From Actinomycetota bacterium (GTDB lineage Bacteria; Actinomycetota; Actinomycetes; S36-B12; UBA10799): 6,720 bases of DNA. Numbering within the stretch: position 1 is the first letter of the stretch; every line of letters begins with the position of its first letter. Positions 1 through 6,102 of this stretch are shown here, in pieces. The DNA lies in the NCBI GenBank assembly GCA_003452655.1, contig DMNR01000456.1, forward strand, positions 1-6,720, in the 5' to 3' direction. The position numbers were made by a program, and so were the translations under genes. The notes beneath the pieces were generated by a model. That model was not told the origin of the DNA, did not search any database, and saw only the letters and a list, made by a program, of their open reading frames with translations.

Positions 1-444
1 CTCGCTCATCCGGAAGTGGTCCGAATGGAGAAGGCGGCAGGCCACGCGATCGGGAACCATACGTGGGACCACCGCGATTTGACCACGTTGAGCACCTCAA
101 GAATCCGTCACGAACTGGTCCGCGGAGGTCGCGGAATTAGGTCGGCCACTGGCGTGACTCCACGCTGCATGCGGCCTCCTTACGGCGCTACCAATGCCTC
201 AGTCAGGTCGGTGAATCGGGCCTTGCACCTCAAACAGGAACTCTGGGATGTCGACACAAACGACTGGCGACTGCCGTCAGTCAAAACGCTGGTTCGGCGG
301 ATCATGAGTGCCCGCCCAGGTGACGTTGTGCTGATGCATGACGGGGGCGGAAATCGGTCGAGAACTATCGCCGCGGTGGCCCGGGCGCTCCCCCGAATGA
401 TTAAGAGAGGCGACCGCTTCGCACCAATAAAGGCCTGCCTCTAA
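1..444 (+). CDS. NodB-type polysaccharide deacetylase, C-terminal part (5' end outside window)
   Basis: This open frame runs in from the left edge and ends at TAA 442-444, leaving 147 visible residues. It carries the later motifs of the NodB homology domain (carbohydrate esterase family 4), metal-dependent enzymes that remove N- or O-acetyl groups from chitin-like oligomers, peptidoglycan or other surface glycans. Visible are the metal-binding HTWDH (residues 20-24 of the visible part), the RPPYG motif (58-62), DVDTNDW (83-89) and the LMHDGGG motif with its catalytic-type His (113). The first motif, which holds the catalytic Asp pair, should lie upstream and cannot be checked, nor can a signal peptide or membrane anchor. 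A GTG at 16 is a poor start because conserved-looking sequence (HPEVV) continues upstream of it. The family is clear, but the substrate cannot be told from this part. A role in cell wall modification is inference, from family only. It converges on the next gene. Confidence 0.9.
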   Translation, partial: LAHPEVVRMEKAAGHAIGNHTWDHRDLTTLSTSRIRHELVRGGRGIRSATGVTPRCMRPPYGATNASVRSVNRALHLKQELWDVDTNDWRLPSVKTLVRRIMSARPGDVVLMHDGGGNRSRTIAAVARALPRMIKRGDRFAPIKACL

Positions 445-743
445 CCAACTTCTGAGACTGCAGCATCGGCGGCTGGGTCAGGCAGACTAGGTGGGACAAC
501 CACAGCCCAGACGCCCATCACCACCGAGAGTCCGAGCATCGCCAGTCCGGCGTAGAGGTTGATGTTCACTCCTGCCGCCTTCGCCAATTCCTGCGAATCG
601 ACGGTGAAGCCCTCAATAGTGACGGTGACGCCAAATATGGCGAACAGGGCGCAGATATAGGTCCGCAGATCCAGCATGCGGGCCTGACGCATCGTCATTG
701 GTGGAGCATCAGCGGGGTAACCAGTTGGCGCGTCGTCGCTCAT
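441..743 (-). CDS. Small two-helix membrane protein, possible symporter accessory protein
   Basis: This is a 100-residue protein of unknown function. It has a short soluble N-terminus rich in Pro, Ala and Asp, and two predicted membrane helices at about residues 27-46 and 61-84. The loop between them holds a few charged residues (VDSQELAK), and the C-terminal tail is short and acidic. The ATG at 743 is supported by a good Shine-Dalgarno AAGGAG six bases upstream; internal Met16, Met18 and Met23 lack such support. It lies 69 bases downstream of the symporter gene on the same strand with no evident terminator between, so the two are probably co-transcribed. From memory, small two-helix proteins with a similar DLR...LFxxxGxxxTxxGF...INLYAGL pattern occur beside SGLT-type symporters in bacteria, which suggests a subunit or stabilising partner. 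That link is inference. Its stop (TAG) is interleaved with the stop of the convergent deacetylase gene. Confidence 0.75.
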   Translation of the reverse strand: MSDDAPTGYPADAPPMTMRQARMLDLRTYICALFAIFGVTVTIEGFTVDSQELAKAAGVNINLYAGLAMLGLSVVMGVWAVVVPPSLPDPAADAAVSEVG

Positions 744-749
744 CGGCTG

Positions 750-755
750 CTCCTT
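750..755 (-). promoter_or_regulatory. Ribosome binding site of the small membrane protein
   Basis: The minus strand reads AAGGAG followed by six bases (CAGCCG) and then ATG at 743. This near-consensus site fixes the start of the small gene and suggests it is translated in its own right, not only by coupling with the symporter gene upstream. Confidence 0.75.
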
Positions 756-812
756 CTCGTCGCGTGCGCGGACTTTCTGGTGGATTTCGGTGTCAGTTCT
801 ATCTATGCACAG

Positions 813-2492
813 CTACAAGAAGGTGAACGGGATGTACATCGCGAGCGCCAGAGTGATGGCTCCTCCGCCCAGGACAACCGGCTGCTTGTACCAGCGGACC
901 GGCTTCGCGTCCGCCGCAGCATCGCGAATCTCCATTCCCTTGACCAACCCCACCAATTCCGAGATTGGCCGCGGTTTGGTCAGCGGAGTCACGATCAGCG
1001 AGACGATGAGATCGACGACAGCAGCAGCGATGCCCATCCACATCGCCTGCTGAAACGGCGACCGAAAGAGATCTGGGTGCGTCGCCCCGGCCACCCAGAC
1101 CCCGGCTGCCGCCACGATTCCGGAGACCATTCCGTAGAAGCCAGCCCACGGAGACATGCGCTTCCAGAACATCCCCAGAATGAAAGTGACGAAGACCGGC
1201 GCCTGGAAGAACGAAAAGAGGGTCTGTAGATAGTCATTGATGTTGTTGTAGGACGCGGCGATGAAGGCAGTGCCGATGCCGATTGCCACTCCGATAACGG
1301 TGATCCAACGCCCAAACTTCAGGTAGTAGTGATCGGGGCGGTTCTTCTTCACGTAGGTCTGCCAAATGTCATACGTAAACACGGCATTGAAGCTCGAGAC
1401 ATTCGCCGCCATGCCGGCCATGAATGCCGCAACGAGGCCCGTAACGGCGACGCCTAGGACCCCATTTGGCAGCAGGGTATCCATCAAAAGCGGGATCGCG
1501 TTCGTGTAGGTCATCTGCGGGTCTTCCGACGTTCCCAGATCAGGAATGATCAGCGCGGCGACAATTCCGGGCAGGATCACGATGAATGGAATAAAGATCT
1601 TGGGGTAGGCCCCGATGATCGGTGCACGACGGGCAGAAGACAGGTTTCGTGCTGACAATGCGCGCTGAACCTCGGCGAAGTTCGTCGTCCAATAGCCGAA
1701 ACTGAGGATGAAGGCCTGACCGAGGATGATCCCGATCCAGTCACCAATGGGGTTGTCTCCGCCAACCGCCGTTCCTGACCAGGGGTGCAGCCAGTAGCTC
1801 GGATAGTCGGCCAAGCGATGGAGCACCTCTTGCGGGCCACCCGCAGCCGCCACGGCCACGATCGTCAGCGGAATTAGCCCGGCGATGATGACGAAGAACT
1901 GCAAGACCTCGTTGTAGATCGCCCCAGTCAGCCCGCCCGCGACGACATAGACCAGAACGAGCAGCGCCGCAACGACGATCGCCAGTGGCAACGACCACCC
2001 AAGCAGTGCCACCAGGACGATGGCCAGCGAATAGAGGTTGACTCCAGCAATCAGCACCGAGGAAACCGCGAACGAGCTGGCATTCACAAGGTGGGTGGGC
2101 TTGTTATATCGACGCCGCAGATACTCAGGGACACTTCGAATCTTGGAGCCGTAGTAGAACGGCATCATGACGATGCCGAGAAAGACCATCGCCGGGATGG
2201 CGCCGATCCAGTAGTAGTGGACGCTCGCGAAGCCATACTGCGCACCGTTAGCTGCGAAACCGAGGATCTCGACTGCCCCAAGATTCGCGGAGATGAAGGC
2301 TAACCCAGCGATCCAGGCTGGGATTGAACGACCCGACAGGAAGAAGTCGAGGCTCGACTTCACAGAGCGCCGTACAACAATTCCGATCCCGAGAACGAAG
2401 ATGAAGTAGACAAACAGCAGTGCGTAGTCGACGGGACTCATCTCAAGGCGCGCATCAGCGGCGCCAACGACCTGTATGAGTGTGTCGATCAT
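813..2492 (-). CDS. SGLT-type sodium:solute symporter (SSS family)
   Basis: This is an inner-membrane transporter of about 559 residues that probably couples solute uptake to the sodium gradient. Nearly the whole length is hydrophobic and can be read as about 14 membrane helices, as expected for SGLT members. Family signatures are visible in order (numbered from the ATG): FLSGRSIPAWIAG and the unwound first core helix with ISANLGAVEILGF (about 51-79), SVPEYLRRRYN (about 120-130), GGLTGAIYNEVLQ (about 186-198), GYWTTNFAEVQRALSARN (about 266-283) and AANVSSFNAVFTYDIW (about 362-377). The paired serines in the last block sit where SGLT proteins place the Na2 sodium site. The substrate is unknown: sugars, inositol or sialic acid are possible and I cannot decide. 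The open frame begins at GTG 2498, but ATG 2492 has a GGGG five bases upstream, whereas the GTG has no spacer from it; Met at 2441 is a further alternative without a ribosome site. The gene is followed by the small two-helix protein gene. Confidence 0.93.
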   Translation of the reverse strand: MIDTLIQVVGAADARLEMSPVDYALLFVYFIFVLGIGIVVRRSVKSSLDFFLSGRSIPAWIAGLAFISANLGAVEILGFAANGAQYGFASVHYYWIGAIPAMVFLGIVMMPFYYGSKIRSVPEYLRRRYNKPTHLVNASSFAVSSVLIAGVNLYSLAIVLVALLGWSLPLAIVVAALLVLVYVVAGGLTGAIYNEVLQFFVIIAGLIPLTIVAVAAAGGPQEVLHRLADYPSYWLHPWSGTAVGGDNPIGDWIGIILGQAFILSFGYWTTNFAEVQRALSARNLSSARRAPIIGAYPKIFIPFIVILPGIVAALIIPDLGTSEDPQMTYTNAIPLLMDTLLPNGVLGVAVTGLVAAFMAGMAANVSSFNAVFTYDIWQTYVKKNRPDHYYLKFGRWITVIGVAIGIGTAFIAASYNNINDYLQTLFSFFQAPVFVTFILGMFWKRMSPWAGFYGMVSGIVAAAGVWVAGATHPDLFRSPFQQAMWMGIAAAVVDLIVSLIVTPLTKPRPISELVGLVKGMEIRDAAADAKPVRWYKQPVVLGGGAITLALAMYIPFTFL

Positions 2493-2497
2493 AAACA

Positions 2498-2501
2498 CCC
2501 C
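2498..2501 (-). promoter_or_regulatory. Weak ribosome binding site deciding the symporter start
   Basis: The minus strand reads GGGG, then TGTTT, then ATG at 2492. The match to the Shine-Dalgarno consensus is short, but it favours this ATG over the in-frame GTG two codons earlier, which would overlap the G run. Confidence 0.35.
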
Positions 2502-2536
2502 GGCAATTCGGTCATGGCAAGATCGCTGCGAACTTG

Positions 2537-2544
2537 CACCGGTG
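2537..2544. promoter_or_regulatory. Palindrome CACCGGTG, possible operator upstream of the symporter gene
   Basis: This perfect eight-base palindrome lies 44 bases upstream of the symporter ATG, a position where a regulator site would be plausible. Palindromes of this length arise by chance in GC-rich DNA, so this is only a candidate. Confidence 0.15.
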
Positions 2545-2663
2545 TGATTCTGCCGACTCCTACCTGAATAACGCGCTCTGAGCAGTCAAATTCTGGCAGG
2601 CAAAAGCGCGCGACAAAATCGCCACACATGTACGAACCGCCTGGCGCGGGAAGATCTGCGTGG

Positions 2664-3557
2664 CTACGGGATTGCCACTGTTGGGCTCGGACTCAGACTG
2701 GAAGGCACAACTCCGTCAACAGTTGGAATCGATCCTGATGGAACCTGGTCACCTTCGACCCCCGCGATCGCGCTTGGGCTCGGTGACGGCGGTGGCGCTG
2801 GAACCGGAGAACTCTGGGCGGAGGTTGGCGTGCTCGGCAGCCTGACGTCAATCCACTTGTTCTTGGTCTTGGCAAGCAGGGCACGAAGGATATTTGCCTT
2901 CAGCTCGCTTTGATCGGAGGTGCCCCAGGCAACCGTGACGCCTGAGGATGTCGTCAGGGTAATTGCGTCTGGGCTCTCGGCCGAAACCACCTTGATCTTC
3001 GCCGCAAGGTCGGCTGGCAACTGTGCAGCGACCTCGATTGCAGCCGTCCGCGCCGGACCCTCGGCCGCTTCAACGACCGGCAATCCTTGTGGCTTCTTCT
3101 TCGCGAACTCAAACGCAAAACCTTGAGCGTCCAGTGTTGCCCAACGGTCGCCGTCTTTGAGAGCCGCGACGCGATCCCGTTCGACGACGGAGATAACGAT
3201 CATGTTCGGCCAGCGCCTGGTCACCTGGACGGATTGAACCGCGGATAGGCCCATCACACGGGCTTCGACATCATCAGGATTCACTCTGGCGAGCGGGGTT
3301 CCCGCACCGAGGTCAGCGCGCTGGCCAACATCCGTGGGGTTCACTGTTCTGACCCCTTCGACGACCAACGACTCCAACGCAAAGACGGACGAGAGATAGA
3401 ACAGCCACATGCCGAAGACGAAGACAAGGGCGACCAAACCCGCCAGGATCTGCCACGTTCGTTTGGACCACTGGGGCACATGGGGTCCACGACCGCCGCG
3501 CTTGGGGGGAGGCGGCGGCGGAAGCGTCGGGAGCGGGTGATCCAGCAGGGTGCTCAT
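2664..3557 (-). CDS. ftsQ: Cell division protein FtsQ (DivIB type)
   Basis: FtsQ is a single-pass membrane protein that links early and late divisome proteins at the septum, through FtsB and FtsL where these are present. The 297 residues show a cytoplasmic N-terminus with six prolines (13-18) and a basic patch, one membrane helix (about 36-57), and a POTRA domain (about 58-127) with ALESLVVEGVRTV and the VTRRWPNMIVISVVERDRVA strand. The FtsQ C-terminal domain follows, with WATLDAQGFAF (139-149), LPVVE (159-163), the SSGVTVAWG strand (204-212) and a closing IDVRLPSTPTS (236-246). Beyond the domain is a tail of about 50 residues, roughly a quarter proline and rich in serine. The ATG overlaps the murC stop as ATGA, and AGAGGTG lies five bases before it. 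Downstream there is no ftsZ, unlike the usual order. Confidence 0.93.
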   Translation of the reverse strand: MSTLLDHPLPTLPPPPPPKRGGRGPHVPQWSKRTWQILAGLVALVFVFGMWLFYLSSVFALESLVVEGVRTVNPTDVGQRADLGAGTPLARVNPDDVEARVMGLSAVQSVQVTRRWPNMIVISVVERDRVAALKDGDRWATLDAQGFAFEFAKKKPQGLPVVEAAEGPARTAAIEVAAQLPADLAAKIKVVSAESPDAITLTTSSGVTVAWGTSDQSELKANILRALLAKTKNKWIDVRLPSTPTSAQSSPVPAPPPSPSPSAIAGVEGDQVPSGSIPTVDGVVPSSLSPSPTVAIP

Positions 3558-5005
3558 GAGGGCACCTCTTGGCCGGAGTCACTGCCGCGAGCGTCGCGCT
3601 CGCGGCGCTCCAGCAACGCCAAGACCTCAGGACCCATCATTGAAATGTCACCGGCACCTAGCGTCATCACGATGTCACCAGGGCGCGCGCGCCCCGCGAG
3701 ATGCCCGGGCACCGCGGACCAGGACGGCTCGAACACCACGTGTTCTGCGGGAAGGGGCACCTTCGAGGCCATGACCTGCCCGCTGGCCCCTGGGATCGGG
3801 TCTTCGCCAGGTGCGAACACCTCCAGGACGACAACTTCATCGGCCAAGCCCAAAGCCTCACCGAATTCCTGCGAGAACAGCGCCGTCCGATAGTAATGAT
3901 GGGCCTGGAATGCGACCACCAACCGACCGTCACCAACTGCATCTCGAGCTGCCCGTAACGTAGCTGCGATCTCCGTTGGGTGGTGCGCGTAGTCGTCATA
4001 AATGCGTACGCCATCAGCCTGGCCGCGGAACTCGAATCGCCGACGGGTACCGGAGAAAGCCGCTAGGCCCTCTGACAGCTCGCCAACGCCGAATCCCAAA
4101 CCCAATCCGCACACGAGTGCGGCGGTGGCGTTGAGCATGTTGTGCTGGCCCGGCACCTGCAGCTGAATAGCGCTCGTTCGGACGCCCTTCACGACAACTT
4201 CAAAGGTCCAGCCATTGCCTTTGGTGTTGATGACCTGGACCCGGTTGTCTGCCTCGTGCGATTCGCCATAGGTGTGAACCTCAACACCTGACTCACGGGC
4301 ACGACTCGCGAGTGCGGCGGCGCCTGGGTCGTCCTGACAGATGACAATGAAACCGCCGCGACGCCCGATTCCCGTCGCGAAGTCATCGAAGCCTCGTTCC
4401 ACGGCCTCCAGCGAGCCCCAGTAGTCCAAATGATCGGCTTCGACATTCGTGACGATCCCGGCGAACGCACCAAGCTGGAGAAACGATCCGTCACTCTCAT
4501 CTGCCTCTGCGATGAAGAGTTCGCCGGTGCCGGCGTGCGCATTGGATCCGGACTCGTTGAGCTCACTACCGATCACGAATGACGGATCGGCACCACAATG
4601 CTGCAGTGCCACCGTCAGCATCGAGGTCGTCGTGGTCTTTCCATGCGTTCCGGAAACCGCCACAGCCTTGCTGTCTGCCATGATCACGGCCAGGGCCTCG
4701 GCTCGCGACAACACCCTTAGACCCTGTTCGCGGGCAGCCGCCAACTCCGGATTCGACTCCTTGATTGCGGTCGACACGATCACTGTCGCACCGGCCGGAA
4801 TCTGCGAAGCGTCATGTCCAATTGACACGGTGGCGCCAAGAGCGCGAAGAGCCGCCACCCGACGCGAGTCCTTAGCATCGGAACCTGAAACGACGAGTCC
4901 GCGCGAAACCAGGACTTTTGCGATGCCCGACATTCCCGCACCGCCGATGCCGACAACATGCACGGGTCCCAACGAGGCCAGATCGACCGCTGCGGTGGTC
5001 GTCAT
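3554..5005 (-). CDS. murC: UDP-N-acetylmuramate--L-alanine ligase MurC
   Basis: MurC is the cytoplasmic ATP-dependent ligase that joins L-alanine to UDP-MurNAc, the first step in building the peptidoglycan stem peptide (EC 6.3.2.8). At 483 residues it has the normal length and all three Mur ligase domains. These are the N-terminal UDP-binding fold with GIGGAGMSGIA (19-29), the central ATPase with the P-loop SGTHGKTTT (118-126), EADESDGS (167-174), ADHLDYWGS (190-198) and PGQHNMLNATAA (285-296), and the C-terminal domain with SGTRRRFEFRG (318-328), DDYAHHPTEI (337-346) and EDPIPG (401-406). The motif often seen as FQPHLYSRT is FQAHHYYRT here (366-374); the Arg and Thr are kept. The ATG shares its A with the last base of the murG stop. 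The order murG-murC-ftsQ without murB between them resembles mycobacterial clusters. Confidence 0.97.
   Translation of the reverse strand: MTTTAAVDLASLGPVHVVGIGGAGMSGIAKVLVSRGLVVSGSDAKDSRRVAALRALGATVSIGHDASQIPAGATVIVSTAIKESNPELAAAREQGLRVLSRAEALAVIMADSKAVAVSGTHGKTTTTSMLTVALQHCGADPSFVIGSELNESGSNAHAGTGELFIAEADESDGSFLQLGAFAGIVTNVEADHLDYWGSLEAVERGFDDFATGIGRRGGFIVICQDDPGAAALASRARESGVEVHTYGESHEADNRVQVINTKGNGWTFEVVVKGVRTSAIQLQVPGQHNMLNATAALVCGLGLGFGVGELSEGLAAFSGTRRRFEFRGQADGVRIYDDYAHHPTEIAATLRAARDAVGDGRLVVAFQAHHYYRTALFSQEFGEALGLADEVVVLEVFAPGEDPIPGASGQVMASKVPLPAEHVVFEPSWSAVPGHLAGRARPGDIVMTLGAGDISMMGPEVLALLERRERDARGSDSGQEVPS
3563..3569 (-). promoter_or_regulatory. Ribosome binding site of ftsQ inside murC
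   Basis: The minus strand reads AGAGGTG five bases before the ftsQ ATG, inside the last codons of murC. Together with the ATGA overlap it supports this start and translation of ftsQ coupled to murC. Confidence 0.6.
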
Positions 5006-6102
5006 TAACTCTGTGCCCCTTTCCCGGCTTCAACGGCTTGGGTCACGAGGTCAGCAAGTCGAGAACCGGCGTCTCGGATACCTTGTGTGGCGGCCGCTTG
5101 GGACATTGTTGCCAATCGAATCGGATCTGCTAGCAACGGCAGCACCGAATCGGCCACGGAATTTCCCGAAAGCTGGTCATCTGGCAAGAACACCCCACCT
5201 CCAACCTTCACAATTCCGGCAGCATTGAGTCGCTGCTCACCATTCCCAATAGGCAACGGCACGTATATCGCCGGCAGGCCAACAGCAGAAAGCTCGGCAC
5301 AGGTCATCGCGCCGGAGCGACACAGTGCCAGATCTGCCGCGGCGTATGCAAGATCCATTCGATCGACATAGTCGACCCGGTGATAGCCGTCTGCCAGCCC
5401 TTCGACGAGATCGGTGCCCTGATCCAAGTTCGCGGTTCCCACGACATGCAGAACCTGACCGCCCGCCGCGACAATCTGCGCGGCCGCAGCCTGCACGGCG
5501 GTGTTGATCCGACGCGCACCTTGAGATCCGCCGAATACCAGCAGGCAAGGCTTATCCGGATCAAGGTTGAAATACTCACGTCCCGCGGCTTGCATGCCAA
5601 CGCGGTCCAGATCGACGATGGAGTTCCGCAGCGGAATCCCCAGCGTGAGCGCGTTTCGCAGTGAACCATCAAATGCTTGCGCGACAAACGGCGTCATTCG
5701 AGCACCCACGCGATTCGCGAGACCAGGTTTGGCATTTGCCTCATGGATCACGATCGGCACCCGACCGCGGGCCGCCAGGTACGCAGGCATCGCGACGTAT
5801 CCGCCGAAGCCCACGACCACCTGTGTCCCCTGCTCGTTCATCACCTGCCGCACCGCGCGTACAGCTGCGCGCAAGCGTGAGGGAACTGCGAAAAGGTCCT
5901 TCGTCGGGCGACGCGGCAGGGGAACCGCCGGGATCAGTTCAAGGGCGTAACCGCGCGCCGGAACGAGGCGTCCTTCTAGCCCTCGGCTGGTGCCTAACGC
6001 ACGGATGTCAGCAGTGGGGTCTCGCCGCGCGATGACATCTGCGGTGTTGAGTGCGGGCTCGATGTGTCCAGCAGTCCCACCCCCGGCCAGCAGCACCTTC
6101 AC
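5005..6102 (-). CDS. murG: Undecaprenyldiphospho-muramoylpentapeptide beta-N-acetylglucosaminyltransferase MurG
   Basis: MurG works on the inner face of the membrane and transfers GlcNAc from UDP-GlcNAc to lipid I, giving lipid II (EC 2.4.1.227). The 365 residues form the two Rossmann-like halves of a GT-B glycosyltransferase. In the N-terminal half are the glycine loop GGGTAGHIEPAL (7-18) with the conserved His13, GFGGYVAMPAYLAA (98-111) and IHEANAKPGLANR (119-131). In the C-terminal half are VFGGSQGARRIN (189-200), CRSGAMTCAELSAVGLPA (261-278), where the conserved Glu270 is expected to hold the ribose of UDP-GlcNAc, and GNGEQRLNA (286-294). All key motifs look intact. The start is GTG, directly after the ftsW TAG with no base between, and it is supported by AAGGAT six bases upstream. 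The gene supplies lipid II for FtsW encoded just before it. Confidence 0.97.
   Translation of the reverse strand: MKVLLAGGGTAGHIEPALNTADVIARRDPTADIRALGTSRGLEGRLVPARGYALELIPAVPLPRRPTKDLFAVPSRLRAAVRAVRQVMNEQGTQVVVGFGGYVAMPAYLAARGRVPIVIHEANAKPGLANRVGARMTPFVAQAFDGSLRNALTLGIPLRNSIVDLDRVGMQAAGREYFNLDPDKPCLLVFGGSQGARRINTAVQAAAAQIVAAGGQVLHVVGTANLDQGTDLVEGLADGYHRVDYVDRMDLAYAAADLALCRSGAMTCAELSAVGLPAIYVPLPIGNGEQRLNAAGIVKVGGGVFLPDDQLSGNSVADSVLPLLADPIRLATMSQAAATQGIRDAGSRLADLVTQAVEAGKGAQS
5016..5022 (-). promoter_or_regulatory. Likely ribosome binding site of murC inside murG
   Basis: The minus strand reads AAAGGGG ten bases before the murC ATG, within the last codons of murG. The spacing is slightly long, so reinitiation at the TAATG junction may matter as much as this site. 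Confidence 0.4.

Larger units (their letters stand above)
2493..2663. other. Intergenic region between ftsQ and the symporter gene
   Basis: This 171-base stretch is the only sizeable gap in the window. It lies where ftsZ would be expected to begin in most Actinobacteria. It should hold the end of the dcw transcript and the promoter of the symporter gene, but I find neither with confidence. On the minus strand a TTGACT (2584-2589) resembles a -35 box, but no good -10 box follows at 16-18 bases. A short stem GCGA/TCGC with a TTTTG loop near 2610-2625 is too weak to be called a terminator. An eight-base palindrome CACCGGTG sits at 2537-2544. No credible small reading frame was seen. Confidence 0.5.

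Noticed and set aside
744..812. Imperfect GC-rich inverted repeat between the symporter and small protein genes
   Set aside because: The GTCCGCGCACGCGAC stretch pairs only with a bulge and a two-base loop and has no T run; it is too weak to call a hairpin or terminator.
780..1229. Plus-strand open frames opposite the symporter 3' end
   Set aside because: They overlap a clearly coding minus-strand gene, have shadow-like composition and no supported start.
2561..2589. Possible sigma-70 type promoter for the symporter on the minus strand
   Set aside because: TTGACT is a fair -35 box, but the hexamer at 17 bases is CAGGTA and the better TATTCA is only 13 bases away, so neither pairing is convincing.
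2605..2630. Possible terminator after ftsQ
   Set aside because: The GCGA/TCGC stem has only four pairs and is not followed by a clean T run, so it does not meet the pattern of an intrinsic terminator.
2660..2845. Plus-strand 61-codon frame starting in the gap after ftsQ
   Set aside because: Almost all of it is antisense to the FtsQ tail, it begins with GTG, and I see no Shine-Dalgarno site or recognisable protein.
4449..5228. Long plus-strand open frame (259 codons) opposite murC and murG
   Set aside because: It is antisense to two genes with complete conserved motifs, shows no recognisable domain, and is Ser/Pro/Arg/Thr-rich as expected of a shadow frame in GC-rich DNA.
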